Assembly: GCF_026745355.1 (NCBI RefSeq)
Contig: NC_079206.1
Coordinates: 38,511,279 to 38,575,278 of the forward strand
Direction: 5' to 3'
From: Beta vulgaris subsp. vulgaris
Lineage: Eukaryota > Streptophyta > Magnoliopsida > Caryophyllales > Amaranthaceae
Length of the DNA stretch: 64,000 nucleotides
This document shows positions 33,371 to 44,249 of this stretch, piece by piece (position 1 is the stretch's first letter; each line of letters starts with the position of its first letter). The notes beneath the pieces were generated by a model. It saw only the letters and a list, made by a program, of their open reading frames with translations, made no database searches and was not told the origin of the DNA. The position numbers and the translations under genes were made by a program.

Positions 33371-35990
33371 TTATGTCCCTGTAACTCGCTAAGGCTTAAA
33401 ACTTACTTAAAATTATTTACCAACTTTGTAATACAAACAATATAAGAATCGTTGTTGGAAATGTAATAATAAAATCACTAGAGAGATAATAACACTTTCA
33501 AAAATAACTTTTACACCTTTTTTTTTTGAAAAAAAATCCCTATTTCAAGGTATTAATAATAGAAATAATTGCCTTCAATAATAGATCAACATAATAAAGA
33601 AAGTATTTGAATAAGTACAAAAGGTAGTTTATGACAAACTAAAAAGTTTATACAATTTGAGTAGGAAAATTTTCCAAATTCTTGAAATAATAAAGAATTA
33701 CATACGGATACTAAAGACAAGTTTTGTAGGAAAACTATTTGAGCAAATAATAATATATTATCAAAATGCTATAATATAGTGAGAATAAAAGAACCTTATT
33801 AAACCTTTCGTAAGCTTTACTCGAAAATACAATATTCAAACAGTTTTTTTCCTTTTGTTTGTAAAATATGTTTGCTTTCTCCTCAAAATTTAATCAACTT
33901 CACATAACTCATGAAGGTCTCACAATGAATATCACTAAAAAAATTATCCTTAATCCTACTTTATTACAAATCATGATAAAATCAATTCATCATTATTCAC
34001 AAGCAAAACTTGTTAGTATATATACTAACACAACATATACTTCAAGAAATTCCTTACTTATTAGGTCCTCAAAACTGAAACTCCTCGAAATTCATCTTCA
34101 AAATTTTCTTAAAGTACGTACCATAATTAATATTCTCTCAAAAATAAACAATAGTCAACTAGGACTTGAGATAGTAAATAAACACTTTTTCCTGAAAATT
34201 TATACAATCTTCATTTCAATAAACTTAACTCCTTCACATAATATAAACTCAATGCTTAAATCCATAATATAAAAATACGATTGTTCTTTCCAAAATCAAT
34301 TACCTTGAATGACTAGTTTCTTCCCTTTTTCTCTTTTATTAAGCTCCATATTTCTCCCAAAAGAATATATTTAATCTATTGTTAGAGTCACTTGTTTATT
34401 TCAATAAGTGATATACCCAATCCTTATATATAGTCACTCTATCTTTCATATTTTCAAAACAGCAATTATACACCATCATTCAAGCAAACATTTATGAGTA
34501 CTCCCAAAAATAATACTCCTCTTGACACTCAAATTCAATAGAAAATCAACTTAGAATACATTTAGAGAATTCTAGTATATTACTTCACCTTTAAAACAAA
34601 AAAGATCTAAAGGAACCTGTTAAAGTTTCAAATATGGTCTTACTTCGTACTTTCTTTGCTTAACTATAACAACGATAACACCTTTTAAAATATTTGCGAT
34701 TCAACTTAGGGAAAAATTCCTTAATTAAATCCAGTTTCAAATATGGTCCCTGTAATGTCCTCATAATATCCCTTTTTTCACCTTTTTTTTAAGGTAATAT
34801 CTATATTGAAGCTAAAATAATGTTGACAATATCCATAATCATAATTTATAACTATCAAATCTTATAATTCATCCAAGCTGGTATAAACCATTGACCTCCT
34901 ACTTGTTTCCACAAATAATGAAATTTCTCTTCCCTAGGCCTACTCATGTAACTAAACATTAAAGATCATCCAACTACATAAAACTTCAAATGACTAATTT
35001 CACAATTCTTAGCATATAATATAATGTATTGTCTTCTTCACTCCTACTAAAAAAATAACTACTAAACTTTTTTCCTTCAAAGGAATAAACTAGAACAATT
35101 TTCACCTTTAATGAATTTAAGAACAGTCAATTAGGCTTACTTTGAACTCATAGGTTCTCCTAACACTTATAATCAACAAAATAAACATATTGATGTTTTA
35201 CACAATGTATATAAATCACTTTGCATGAGTTGGATCACATACATACATATCATTTAAGACATTAAATAACCAAGTTCATCTCATAGAAAATATACATTGC
35301 CAAAAAAAAATATGTCGTAAGAAATGGTAATACCACAACTTACAAGTAGCTTTTCTTAATAACATGTCATGAAAGACAGAATAATAACTCAATTCTTATA
35401 ATAAACAATAAACTCTTTCGTTTGCTTATGAAAATACGAAGATTTTTCATATTAACTTGACAATAAGTCAAACTTTCTCAAAATATATTCAAAATAATCA
35501 TATTACAAATAAAACAATAAATACTAAACAATTTATAAAAAAAAAATCAATACTTTATAAAAAAAATTCAGCTTTAAATAAATATATATAGATTTATAAG
35601 ATAAATACGGATTGCATGTTGAAATATTAGTCAAAATAAAAATATTTGAACTATAATTTCAAATGAATCGAAAAATATTTTCCTATAAAAAATTATTTGA
35701 TATTCTTGAAAAATACATATATATGTATATGACCAAAAGAGTTGTTTATTTGAGTACTAGGCTTAGTGTATGAATAATTAGTCGAGTGAGTTCCCAGGAA
35801 AGAGAGATGCGGCACAAACGGCCAACTTAAGTACCAAGTCTTTCCTTAGCCAGAACTTTCCTCAGAAAAATAAATCCACATACTTAGTTCGTTCTTCAAA
35901 ATATAAATCAGAAAATATTTATACTTGAAAATATAAGTATTTGCTTAAAAAGAAAAAAAAAAGTGTTTTTTTTTTCACATAATATAAAAG
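33371..35990. other. AT-rich internal remnant of the LTR element
   Basis: This very AT-rich DNA (poly-A and poly-T runs) has no recognisable gag or pol block on either strand. A 134-codon + frame at 33868-34272 has no protein-like conservation. Between the PPT side (33165) and the next LTR remnant (about 35991) it would be the internal domain, probably of a non-coding or decayed copy. Confidence 0.5.
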
Positions 35991-36591
35991 TGTCAAAAAA
36001 AATTGCAGCGGAACTTGAAAATAAAATACCGCCATGTATTACCGCAACGTGATAACGTTAAAGGCTTTAATACTAACTACTAACTAAACTTTAACTAATG
36101 CAGCGGAATAACTGAACTAACTTCTCTTTATTAATATAAACTTTGTTGTTCACCTATAAAAATGGCAATAAATAAAGTAAAATAACAATTCCTTGACTAA
36201 TTATGATTCCTCACTAGCTCCCCCAGATGAAGTATACATCATATCAACCTATAAAGTCTGCTCGCCAAAAATAGTGTCATCACAGGGACAAATCCATAAA
36301 ACAAAACAAATAAAAGCGTGTCAGTAAAAATATTGAGTACATGTATATGCGGAATATTAAACACTTTATTTAATTAAACATTTGAAATATTTAATTTCGA
36401 AAAACCTTTCTGGATACTTGATAATACTTGTATAATATAAATTAACCTTGATAAAAAATCCTTTTTCCTTGCCTAGATACCTATTCTAAAGTGTGCACAC
36501 CCCCCAAGTTTAGTATTCCTTACTGGGTCTCGCAAATTAGATCCTACACCGTGGTGTAGGATGAGCATCCTACACCTTGCCCATGTGGCTG
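35991..36591 (-). repeat. LTR fragment of the same family with an inserted palindrome
   Basis: GTGATAACGTTAAAGGC, AATACTAACTACTAACTAA and ATGCAGCGGAA, then ATGTATATGCGGAATATTAA and GTGTGCACACCCCCCAAG match 60110-60600 almost base for base. After TTACTGGGTCT (about 36530) it diverges into a palindromic insert (36541-36576). It is probably the 5' LTR counterpart of the fragment at 32765-33164. Confidence 0.7.
36541..36576. repeat. Perfect 24-bp palindrome with an extra arm
   Basis: ATCCTACACC (36541-36550) is followed by a perfect palindrome (36553-36576) with 11-bp arms GGTGTAGGATG and CATCCTACACC around AG. Three alternating copies of one 10-mer can form competing hairpins. The same palindrome recurs at 42185-42208. 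Confidence 0.85.
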
Positions 36592-37287
36592 TGTAATCCC
36601 CCACAATTTTAAAGAATTTTCATAAATATATTAAAGTATTTATGTAGTTATATTTAAATCCAAATGAGTTTGGAAAATGATTTGACTTTTAAAAAGGGTT
36701 GACTATTTTAAAAGTCAACTAAAAATATTTTTCATAGCTTAATAAAATTTGTAATGTTTTAATTAAGCAGTTTTAATAAGAGTTTTAATTATTAAAAGCA
36801 TATTTGAAAAGAAAGCTTAATGGAATCGAAAGCCCAAAAGTAATAAAAAGGGAAAGGATTATTTGATGACTAAAGTCCTAATAAACCCATCTTATTAGTC
36901 ATCAAATTTTTAATTATTCAAATCTCTTTTCCTAAGCCCAAAAGGATTAGCCTCTATTTAAATATCCTAAAAACCCAAAATTTTACCCTACACTCTACTT
37001 TCTCTCTCCTCCCTTGCACGTGATTTCTTTTTCTTCCTCTCTCACCCGGCGTTTCTCTCTCTTCTTCTCTTTCTGCGGATCTTCATATTTTTCCCTCAAA
37101 GATTGTTTCTTCTTCGCTAAGTAATGTTTCTTGTTGAACAAGAAACGTCACAAATCTTTTCAAGAATCAAAGAAACCACTGCCGCCGTCCCTTGCTGCTG
37201 TCACAGCCATCCGGCCCTTCCTCTCCTCCTTGTTGTGGTTGTTTTTCTTTTCTTCTTCTCTAAGATTCCATTAAAGTATTAGTTTTT
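36592..37287 (+). repeat. LTR fragment, 'TGTAATCCCCC' type
   Basis: It starts TGTAATCCCCCACAA and has a TATA-like TATTTAAATA at 36955-36964. A pyrimidine-rich leader with TTTCTCTCTC and CACCCGGCGTTTCTC follows, as in the R/U5 of gypsy LTRs. It is cut by the MITE at 37288 and no 3' end is identified. Confidence 0.5.
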
Positions 37288-37581
37288 AGGAAAAATCGAT
37301 AGAAATAATCCCAACTATGACCGGTCTGCTCAAAATAATCTCAACTTTGGATTATTTTGTAATAATCCAAACTATCTGGGGTACCTTTCCAAAATAATCC
37401 AAACTTTTATTTTTCTTCTCTTCAATGATCCCTTTTGGGTCTATTATATATAGGATAATTAAAAGTTTGGATTGTTTTCAAAAAGTACTCCCAATAGTTT
37501 GGATTATTCTAGAATAACTCATAGTTGGGATTATTTTGAGCGGAACGGTGATAGTTTGGATTATTCTTGTTAATTTCTCCT
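37288..37581. mobile_element. Mutator-like MITE with AATAATCC motifs
   Basis: The left end AGGAAAAATCGATAGAAATA plus ATCCCAACTATGACC and the right end (read inward) AGGAGAAATTAACAAGAATA plus ATCCAAACTATCACC form TIRs of about 35 bp. The interior repeats AATAATCC in both orientations. Flanking 9-mers TTAGTTTTT and TTATTTTTA are similar, in line with a decayed 9-bp TSD. Related pieces lie at 39770-39890 and 46083-46246. Confidence 0.6.
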
Positions 37582-38342
37582 TTATTTTTACATTTTTCTC
37601 TTTTCTCCTCTCATATCCCTCCCTCTGTTTCTCTCTTCCTCCACCTCGACACCCCCGTGGCCCCCTCACCAGTGCCCTACCACCGGCTGCGAGCAACCAC
37701 CCCCCTATATTCTTATCTCAAAAGCATATCCCATCTTGTTGCATTCAGTTACACTTCAATGAAAAGGCTGCAGAATATCCAACAAAGCCCTTCACCACAC
37801 ATATCCATATTCTCATAGCTTCAACTTATTACCAAGTTCCACAACAGTTCTTAAAATAGCAAAATTTAGTCCTAAAATCTTTACACACTTTCAGACTTCT
37901 AAGATCAAAATGCAGAACACCTATTAACCAAAAATCGACGAACTCGACCCTAAAAGCAAAAAAGAACAACGTGTAGACTTTTCAACTTGAAATATACTAC
38001 CGGGCGCAAAAAAACCTCAAATATACTAAGAAAACAAATGGCAAGATAATAAAACAAAAAAATACCCCAGAAATATAGAAACTTTATCTTTCCAACATTA
38101 TGTAGGAAGACAAAGAGAGAATTTGGGATCACTGCACACAAAAATGATAGAAGTCAACTGAGTAGCCTTTGCAAAGCCATCAACACCCATTTTCATCTCT
38201 CTTTTCTCCCTCTTTCTTGAGGTGCATGAGTGCATTAATGGCGGTTGAGAACAGATAAAAGTAGTTGTTGGATTGTTATAAACACAGAGCGAAATTCAAT
38301 TAGATACCCGCAGATTAGTGGTGGTGTGGGGCGAAGGGGGGG
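37582..38342. other. Non-coding stretch
   Basis: A CT-rich leader-like segment (37590-37720) is followed by AT-rich DNA. No conserved protein is seen. It may be the remainder of the LTR interrupted by the MITE. Confidence 0.35.
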
Positions 38343-38360
38343 TTTGGTGGTGGTGGTGGT

Positions 38361-38395
<35 letters not shown>

Positions 38396-39630
38396 ACATC
38401 GAGGAAATTTGCATTAATGAAAATCGAGAGTACAACCTAATGGTAATACAAACTAAACGGAAACAAGAAACAACATACAATAGTAAAAACTATCCTAATG
38501 CGTAAAAACAATTTAACATAACCACTAACTAGAAAAAGTCCAGGCCGATAACATTTGTCTTGTGCGATGGAGAGTGAAGATGAGGTGAGTGAAAACCTGT
38601 TGAAAGAACTACTCGAACGATCTTCATAGAGAGATTGCCATACAACTGCTAGTAGATCCCGTCCACTAGGCACGAAATCCCAAGGTCCTTGATGAGCCTC
38701 CTGGGATTCTCCTGATTTGCTGAACAAAGAAGTCACTTGCGAGAGTGACTTCGGACCCTGCTGCGAGGGTCTTCGAAAATCAGTCATATTAGACTGAAAC
38801 CCGAAAAACGAGGTGGAGGTCTTGACGTACCCCAAAACAAGTTGGGGGACCTCCCACAATATGCGTTTTTTAGGTGTGATGACACATGATGTCATCACGA
38901 GAAATTGGGGCGAGTTCGTTTGATGAACGACGCCCCACTGACGGATCCGAAGATCCAAAGTGACAATCTCGAAACCAGAAGACCGACAAACAACAGATCT
39001 GAAACATACCAACATGAAAATAAAGAAAGCATAAACTGCCACCCGACACAGAGAGCTCCGGCAGACCTAAACCTAACCACTAGCGGGGGACGGGGAAGGG
39101 GCACTCAACTACACCTAAACCTAACCAGGGGGACGGGGAAGGGGAATTAAACTTAGACTGAACCTTCGTAAAAAAGGGGGGATCGGGGAGGGGAGACCTT
39201 GACCAAGGAAGCTGGGTTGAATAATCACCTAGCCAAACCAAAACCGTAGGGGTGGGAAGAAGACACGGAACACAACCAGGGGGAAACTGGGGAGGGGAAC
39301 TCACCAAACAGGGGAGGGGGATGAACAGCACAGACGCGGGCCGGGACAACCAACGAACAAAAAGGCCGACGAAGAGGATGGTGCGAAGACAGGGGAGGGG
39401 GACGCACTGACGAACAAAAAGGCCGGCGAAGAGGCCGAAAAAGCGAAAGGCGACGAAAAAGAAACGGAAACAAAACGAAAGGAGAACGCAACTCGCCGGA
39501 GACCTACGCGGCGCCGGATCTCCGGAGAGTTCTAGGGTTAAAGGGTTTGATGTGTTTGTTTAGAGAGAAGGCAGAGGGTTTTTTAAGAGAGAGAAATTTT
39601 TTTGAATGTAGACTTTTGGTGGTGGTGGTG
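38343..39630 (-). mobile_element. Non-autonomous L1-like LINE copy with TSD
   Basis: Direct copies of TTTGGTGGTGGTGGTG flank the unit (38343-38361 and 39615-39630). Read on minus, the insert (39614-38362) begins with a GC-rich 5' UTR-like part (TCCGGAGATCCGGCGCC, then CCCTCCCCTG repeats) and ends CATTAATGCAAATTTCCTCG-ATGTC plus 33 A. The 3' end, long A-tail and 16-bp TSD are L1-type. The total of about 1.25 kb has no endonuclease or reverse transcriptase. A 201-codon minus frame (39042-38437) has no recognisable domain. It seems an internally deleted, trans-mobilised derivative retaining the 5' end. Confidence 0.75.
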
Positions 39631-39769
39631 TTGTTGTTGTTAGTTATAGTTGTGATTAATTGTTTTAGTTAAGGTTAATTGGAACTAAAATTGATTAATT
39701 AGATTTGAACGAGTTAGAACGAGACATATGTCCAATCAACCTATTCTCATGGTCACCCATCTAAATCAA

Positions 39770-39890
39770 TAAGTCACAATTCAATATAAGAGGATCGTGC
39801 TAAAAGGTCGAATTATTATAAAAAGATCATCAGGTGGGATTAATTTGAGTGAACAATCCAAAGGTTAGATTATTAGAATCAATTTTTCCT
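39770..39890. mobile_element. Fragment of the AATAATCC MITE family
   Basis: CAATTCAATATAAGAGGATC, TGCTAAAAGGTCGAATTATT and GGGATTAATTTGAGTGAACA match 46140-46245. The end ATCAATTTTTCCT is the inverse of the AGGAAAAATTGAT terminus. The left half is missing. Confidence 0.6.
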
Positions 39891-40519
39891 AATTAGTATT
39901 GATCACATTGATTAGGATTGTTACGTAGTGCTAAACTCGTAAAACAATACTACTATCCCCAATAATATGTTATTATAATAGGAGACTTGTGCAACAACTT
40001 TCGGACCTGAGCTCCGCTTCCGGACCTGCAAAAAGGGACCCATCCTTGAAGTTTGGGTGATATTTCCCCCTACTAAGCTTAACTCAGGTATCAGGAGTCG
40101 AAAGAAAATTTTTGAGAGAGAGAAAGGAGAGAGAGAGAGAAACTTTATGGCAGAATAACAATACACTGCTCTGAAAACGTACATTTCTCCTGATTTCAAG
40201 GACTATTTATAGTGTCTGAATTAATTATTGTACCCTGATGTCACCCCAATTTTGGGAGCACCTGATTGGCTGAGCAATAGTTTTATGAGACATGGCAAGC
40301 AATGATTGAAGGGTACACATCATCCACTTTTCACTAATGCCTTTTACAGGTGTTGGCTTTAAGTAGAAATTGGGCCAAAAAGGTGGGCTAGTACAACTCT
40401 TCTATGTAGAAGAGTGTGTTTTAGGCCATACACCTTTTTGGACCCTGTACTTTCTACAGCAGCGAAAAGAAACGTGTAGGAGCAGGATGGAGCCACATGT
40501 CCTTTTTATAGACGTTAAT
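39891..40519 (-). other. LTR-like promoter region of unknown family
   Basis: On minus, CACTATAAATAGTCC (about 40213-40199) is a good TATA box. A GAGAGAGAGAG/TCTCTC leader and GGTCCGGAAGCGGAGCTCAG follow, as in LTR R/U5 regions. Termini were not found. No gene is seen. Confidence 0.35.
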
Positions 40520-41178
40520 TGTAATACTCCGTATTTTTAGTAAGTTATTAATTATAATTTTAAAAGGCTTTTGTTTATTAAAAAGGTTATTATTAATTAT
40601 AAAGATTTTAAATAGGCTTTTATAATATATTATGAGTTTTTCAAATAGATTCTAGCCCAAATTAAATATTGGACCTAAATTTACAAATTATAATTCAAGT
40701 AGTTAGTTTAGTAGTTGAAGATTTTTCTTAAAAGAAAATCAGAAAAGATTTTAAGGAAAAAAAAAGAGAGAAAAAGATTTAAAGAAATTAAAAAAAAAAA
40801 CAGATTTTTAGAAAATAAAAGAAAAAAAATCCGGCGTAGCCAAGAAGCACACCATTGAGACTTGAGTAAAATGTTTGATAAGTTTTGTTAATTTTACTTT
40901 TTTACTGATCTTTTAGTTATTTTACCTTTTATAGTTATGTATTATGGGTTAATTTACATCTTTTTGTAATCTTAGTTGGATAATCATAAATATTAGCTAT
41001 ATCTTAGCTAGATTAGTTTATCTTTTTCCTTAAGTTCATCGTTTAGTTTCCTATCTAGTCCTATTCCTATTCTACTTGTCCAACTAGTATAAATAAGGTC
41101 TCTACCCTTCATATTTTTCACACCAAATTAAATTTGAGAATACATCTCTTTTCTCAAGTTTAAACTCTCTCTCCCTCT

Positions 41179-42115
41179 TAGCCTACCCTGTCTTTTCTCC
41201 CTAGTAGTTATTAATTTTCAAGGTGCGTGTATATGTAGATCTTTAAATATTGTTTTGCATACGATAGTATCGTGTTTTTAGGGTTGATATTTTGGATTGA
41301 AAAATACGTCTTTATGAATTTTATTATGAAACTTAATGAGTTTTCTATGATCATGCTTAAACTTTAATAGTTTACAATGGTAATATGCTTTTAAACTTAT
41401 TATAACGTCACTTTGATTTTCATAAGCTATACTCTTATTATGGATGCAGGGGAAGATTTGAAATGCTTTGAAGAGGTCCGTATCAACCATGGAGTTAGAG
41501 AAGGTAATTCGGCTGCAGATTGGATGGCGAATAGGGGTCATTCGTGTTCGAATCTGTCATATAGGTTTGATTTTCCGACTCATGAGTTTTCTTTGATCAT
41601 CTGAAAGGATGCTTTAGAGTGGCCCAATTCCTGGGTTCCATCCTAGTTTTTTTCTTTCCTTTTTTAAAAAATAAAGATAAAATAAGCTATAGTTTGGTTG
41701 CGCTAGTTTACTACTCTTAAAATTGTCATACTTTCCAAATTATATGGTTTCTAGAGCATATACAGGATTTACACAAAACTAGTGCAATGTTATTTGTTGT
41801 TGTGCTTTGTCAATATTATAAAAGTTATTATTTTTCCATGTATAATTAAAGTTTTCCAAGATGATTTCATGAATAAGTTATTTATTTATGACTTTATATG
41901 GCTAAATTTATAAGTAGTATAATTCTTTTTAAAGGAGGATTATTTCAGAAGGATTTTTATTAGATATATGATCTTTTATGATCATAATTATAAAGAGGCA
42001 ACGACTTGTTATTTATTAACAAGAACGATAGCTATTAATATTATTTACCCAGGCAATGACTTGTTATTTATTAGTAAGAACGGTAGCCATTATATTATTT
42101 ACCCATGTACTTTTT
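41179..42115 (+). mobile_element. Insertion within the LTR carrying a LINE RNase H tail
   Basis: This segment is absent from the sister LTRs. Its coding fragment (41440-41604) reads CFEEVRINHGVREGNSAADW and MANRGHSC, the C-terminal end of the RNase H domain found at the end of plant LINE ORF2 (the REGNxxADxLA motif). A stop follows at about 41602 and then a non-coding tail. Ends and TSD were not resolved. Confidence 0.55.
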
Positions 42116-42184
42116 GTATAAGTCATCTGGACAAGGTAGTAACCCCTCGTAATAGACCCAGTCAATTAGTAGATCCTAGACCAA

Positions 42185-42208
42185 GGTGTAGGATGCTCAT
42201 CCTACACC
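42185..42208. repeat. Second copy of the 24-bp palindrome
   Basis: Same 11-bp arms as at 36553-36576, in the opposite orientation (centre CT instead of AG), preceded by CCAA. Confidence 0.85.
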
Positions 42209-42657
42209 AGCTCCAAAACGCAAGGCAAGAAGAATGAAACGCACCATTCAACATGGAAAAAAGTAATTGATTTGACGGCTAATGTACATTCCCATTACAG
42301 TGTACATGTCGAAAATTCAAAAAGTAACTGATTTGATAGTTACTGTTCACCATTTAATAACTGATTTGATGTCAACCGCCATCATTTTCCCTCATATAAT
42401 GTTCACCACTTCTCTCTTTTCCACACTCAACCTCCTTGTATATTCTTGGCTTCGTGGTTGTTCATTAACAAAATCAAAATGTACAATGACAACCACCCAG
42501 CTGAAAGTAACCCAATTTCTGAAGCTGATGTCAAGTGAGTAATTTGCAATCTTTGTACACCGGGTGTGTTGATGTTTGTTCACTAATGAAATTCAATATG
42601 TACAATTACAGTCCCATACCGAAATATGTCAAGTGAGTAATTTCCAATCTTTGTATA
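42209..42657. other. Host or unknown repeat with TGTACA motifs
   Basis: No gene is seen. GTCAAGTGAGTAATTT plus CAATCTTTGTA occurs twice (about 42530 and 42629). TGTTTGTTCACTAATGAAAT (about 42573) recurs beyond the CACTA element (about 44021), so a tandem array with a unit of about 100 bp was present before the CACTA insertion. Confidence 0.5.
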
Positions 42658-44004
42658 CACTAGTAGAATAAATGATATTTGCAATTGCTGCGGTTAAAAA
42701 GTGCCATATTGCTGCGGTTTTGGGCGCGCAGCAATTAAGGGGGCAGCAATAAGTATTAATAATATTGCTGCGGTTTTAAACCGCAGCAATATCTACAAAT
42801 ATTGTTGCGGTTTTTAGGCCAAACCGCATCAATATTTTTATGTATTACATATTTAACAGAGAGTATTGCTGCGGTTTTGGGCCAAAATCGCAGCAATATG
42901 TCAAACTATTGTTGCGGTTTTGGCCCAAAACCGCAGCAATAGGTCCTGGTAACCAAAATTTTTTTTTTTTTCATTTTGCAATCACATTTGAAAAATAAAA
43001 ATCCGGTAACAAACAAATCCAATATCCACAAAATTTGCATATGAATTGAAATGAAATGACATATGAATATTATTAATATATAACGATAAAAAAACTAGTT
43101 ACATAAATATAACACAATAAATTAAAAAGTAAAATGAAAAAAAAACACTTACAACTAAAACTGAAAAATTGACAAATTGTACGTAATAACAGTAGAAATT
43201 CGAAAACAACGAACACAACCAACAAATTGGAGGAACACAACCAGCGGCGACCCAAAACGAGTACTTGAATCTGGCGAACTGTTGAGCAACGAACGAAAAC
43301 CGAACGGTCGACGACGACCTTATGAATCCGGCGAGTAAATAGCAATGAACAATTGACCTTGCGAATCTTATGAAATCAAATATCAAATAGCAATCTGGCG
43401 ACCTTATGAACGAAAACCGAACGAAAACAATGAACGGTCGACCTCGTCGAAAGACCTTGCGAGTTTGGCGAGGGACTTGCTAATTCGTCGAAAGACCTTG
43501 CGATTTTGGCGAGCGAGGGACTTTTCGAAATCAACGTCGACCTTGCGAGTTTTGCGATTTTGAAAGACGACGTTGATTTCGAAGGACGTCTGGCGTGACT
43601 GAGAGGGTTAGAGGAGAGAGAGAAGATGAGAGGAGGCGTAGCGTGACTGAGAGGGTTAGAGGAGAGAGAAGATGAGGAGAGAAGTGAGAGAAGATGAGAG
43701 GAGGCGTGAAAAAGATGGGAGGAAGAGAGGAGGAGAGAGAGAGGGGAAACCTACTTGGGCCGTTTTATTATAATTTTAAAAACATATTGCTGTGGTTCTT
43801 TCTAGAAACCGCAACAATATATTTGGTCAAATAGTCAAAAAGTTTCAAAAAAATTCCGCTGAAAATATATTGCTGCGGTTATCGGCCGAAACCGTAGCAA
43901 TATGGTTTTTTTTTGTTTTTCTTTTCTTTTTACGTGATATATTGCTGCGTATGGGTAAAACCGCAGCAATACCACCGCAGCAAATAGCATTTATTCTACT
44001 AGTG
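42658..44004. mobile_element. CACTA non-autonomous element (1.35 kb)
   Basis: Perfect 17-bp TIRs: CACTAGTAGAATAAATG at 42658 and its inverse ending at 44004. Subterminal copies of ATTGCTGCGGTTTT and its inverse AAACCGCAGCAAT fill the first 300 and last 220 bp. Flanks are ATA and ACA. The interior has no transposase but contains GAACGAAAACCGAACGGTCG-type repeats and a purine-rich GAGAGGAGAGAG tract. Perfect TIRs suggest recent activity. Confidence 0.9.
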
Positions 44005-44249
44005 ACACTGGTGTGTTTGATGTTTGTTCACTAATGAAATTCAATATGTACAATTATAGTCTAATACCGAAATTCAATAAAATCACAATGTACACTGATG
44101 GTCATTGCTTCGATTACTGAAAATCCCCAAATGTACACTCGTATATTATTGTACACCAAACCATATGCATTTGTACATTAAAAAAATTGTTTCACGTGAT
44201 GAGAGAGAAAAAGCTAGCCCACTTTCAAAAATACTGCCAAAAGCCAGCC
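44005..44249. other. Flank of the CACTA element
   Basis: Continues the TGTACA-rich repeat interrupted by the CACTA element. No gene is seen. Confidence 0.4.

Larger units (their letters stand above)
40520..42215 (+). repeat. LTR of the 'TGTAATACTCC' family, + strand, with an insertion
   Basis: It starts TGTAATACTCCGTATTTTTA. It matches the minus-strand LTR at 33164-32765 and the solo LTR (61285-60030 reversed) through AAACTCTCTCTCCCTCTT at about 41177. Matching resumes at TGTATAAGTCATCTGGACAA (about 42116) through AGTAACCCCTCGTAATAGAC. The intervening 940 bp is an insertion. The right end runs into the 24-bp palindrome at 42185-42208. Confidence 0.7.

Noticed and set aside
33868..34272. 134-codon + frame
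   Set aside because: AT-rich, Ile/Asn/Lys-rich, in the decayed interior of an LTR element, with no recognisable motif.
38437..39042. 201-codon minus frame
   Set aside because: Lies in the L1-like insert but has no endonuclease, RT or other known motif; kept only as part of the element.
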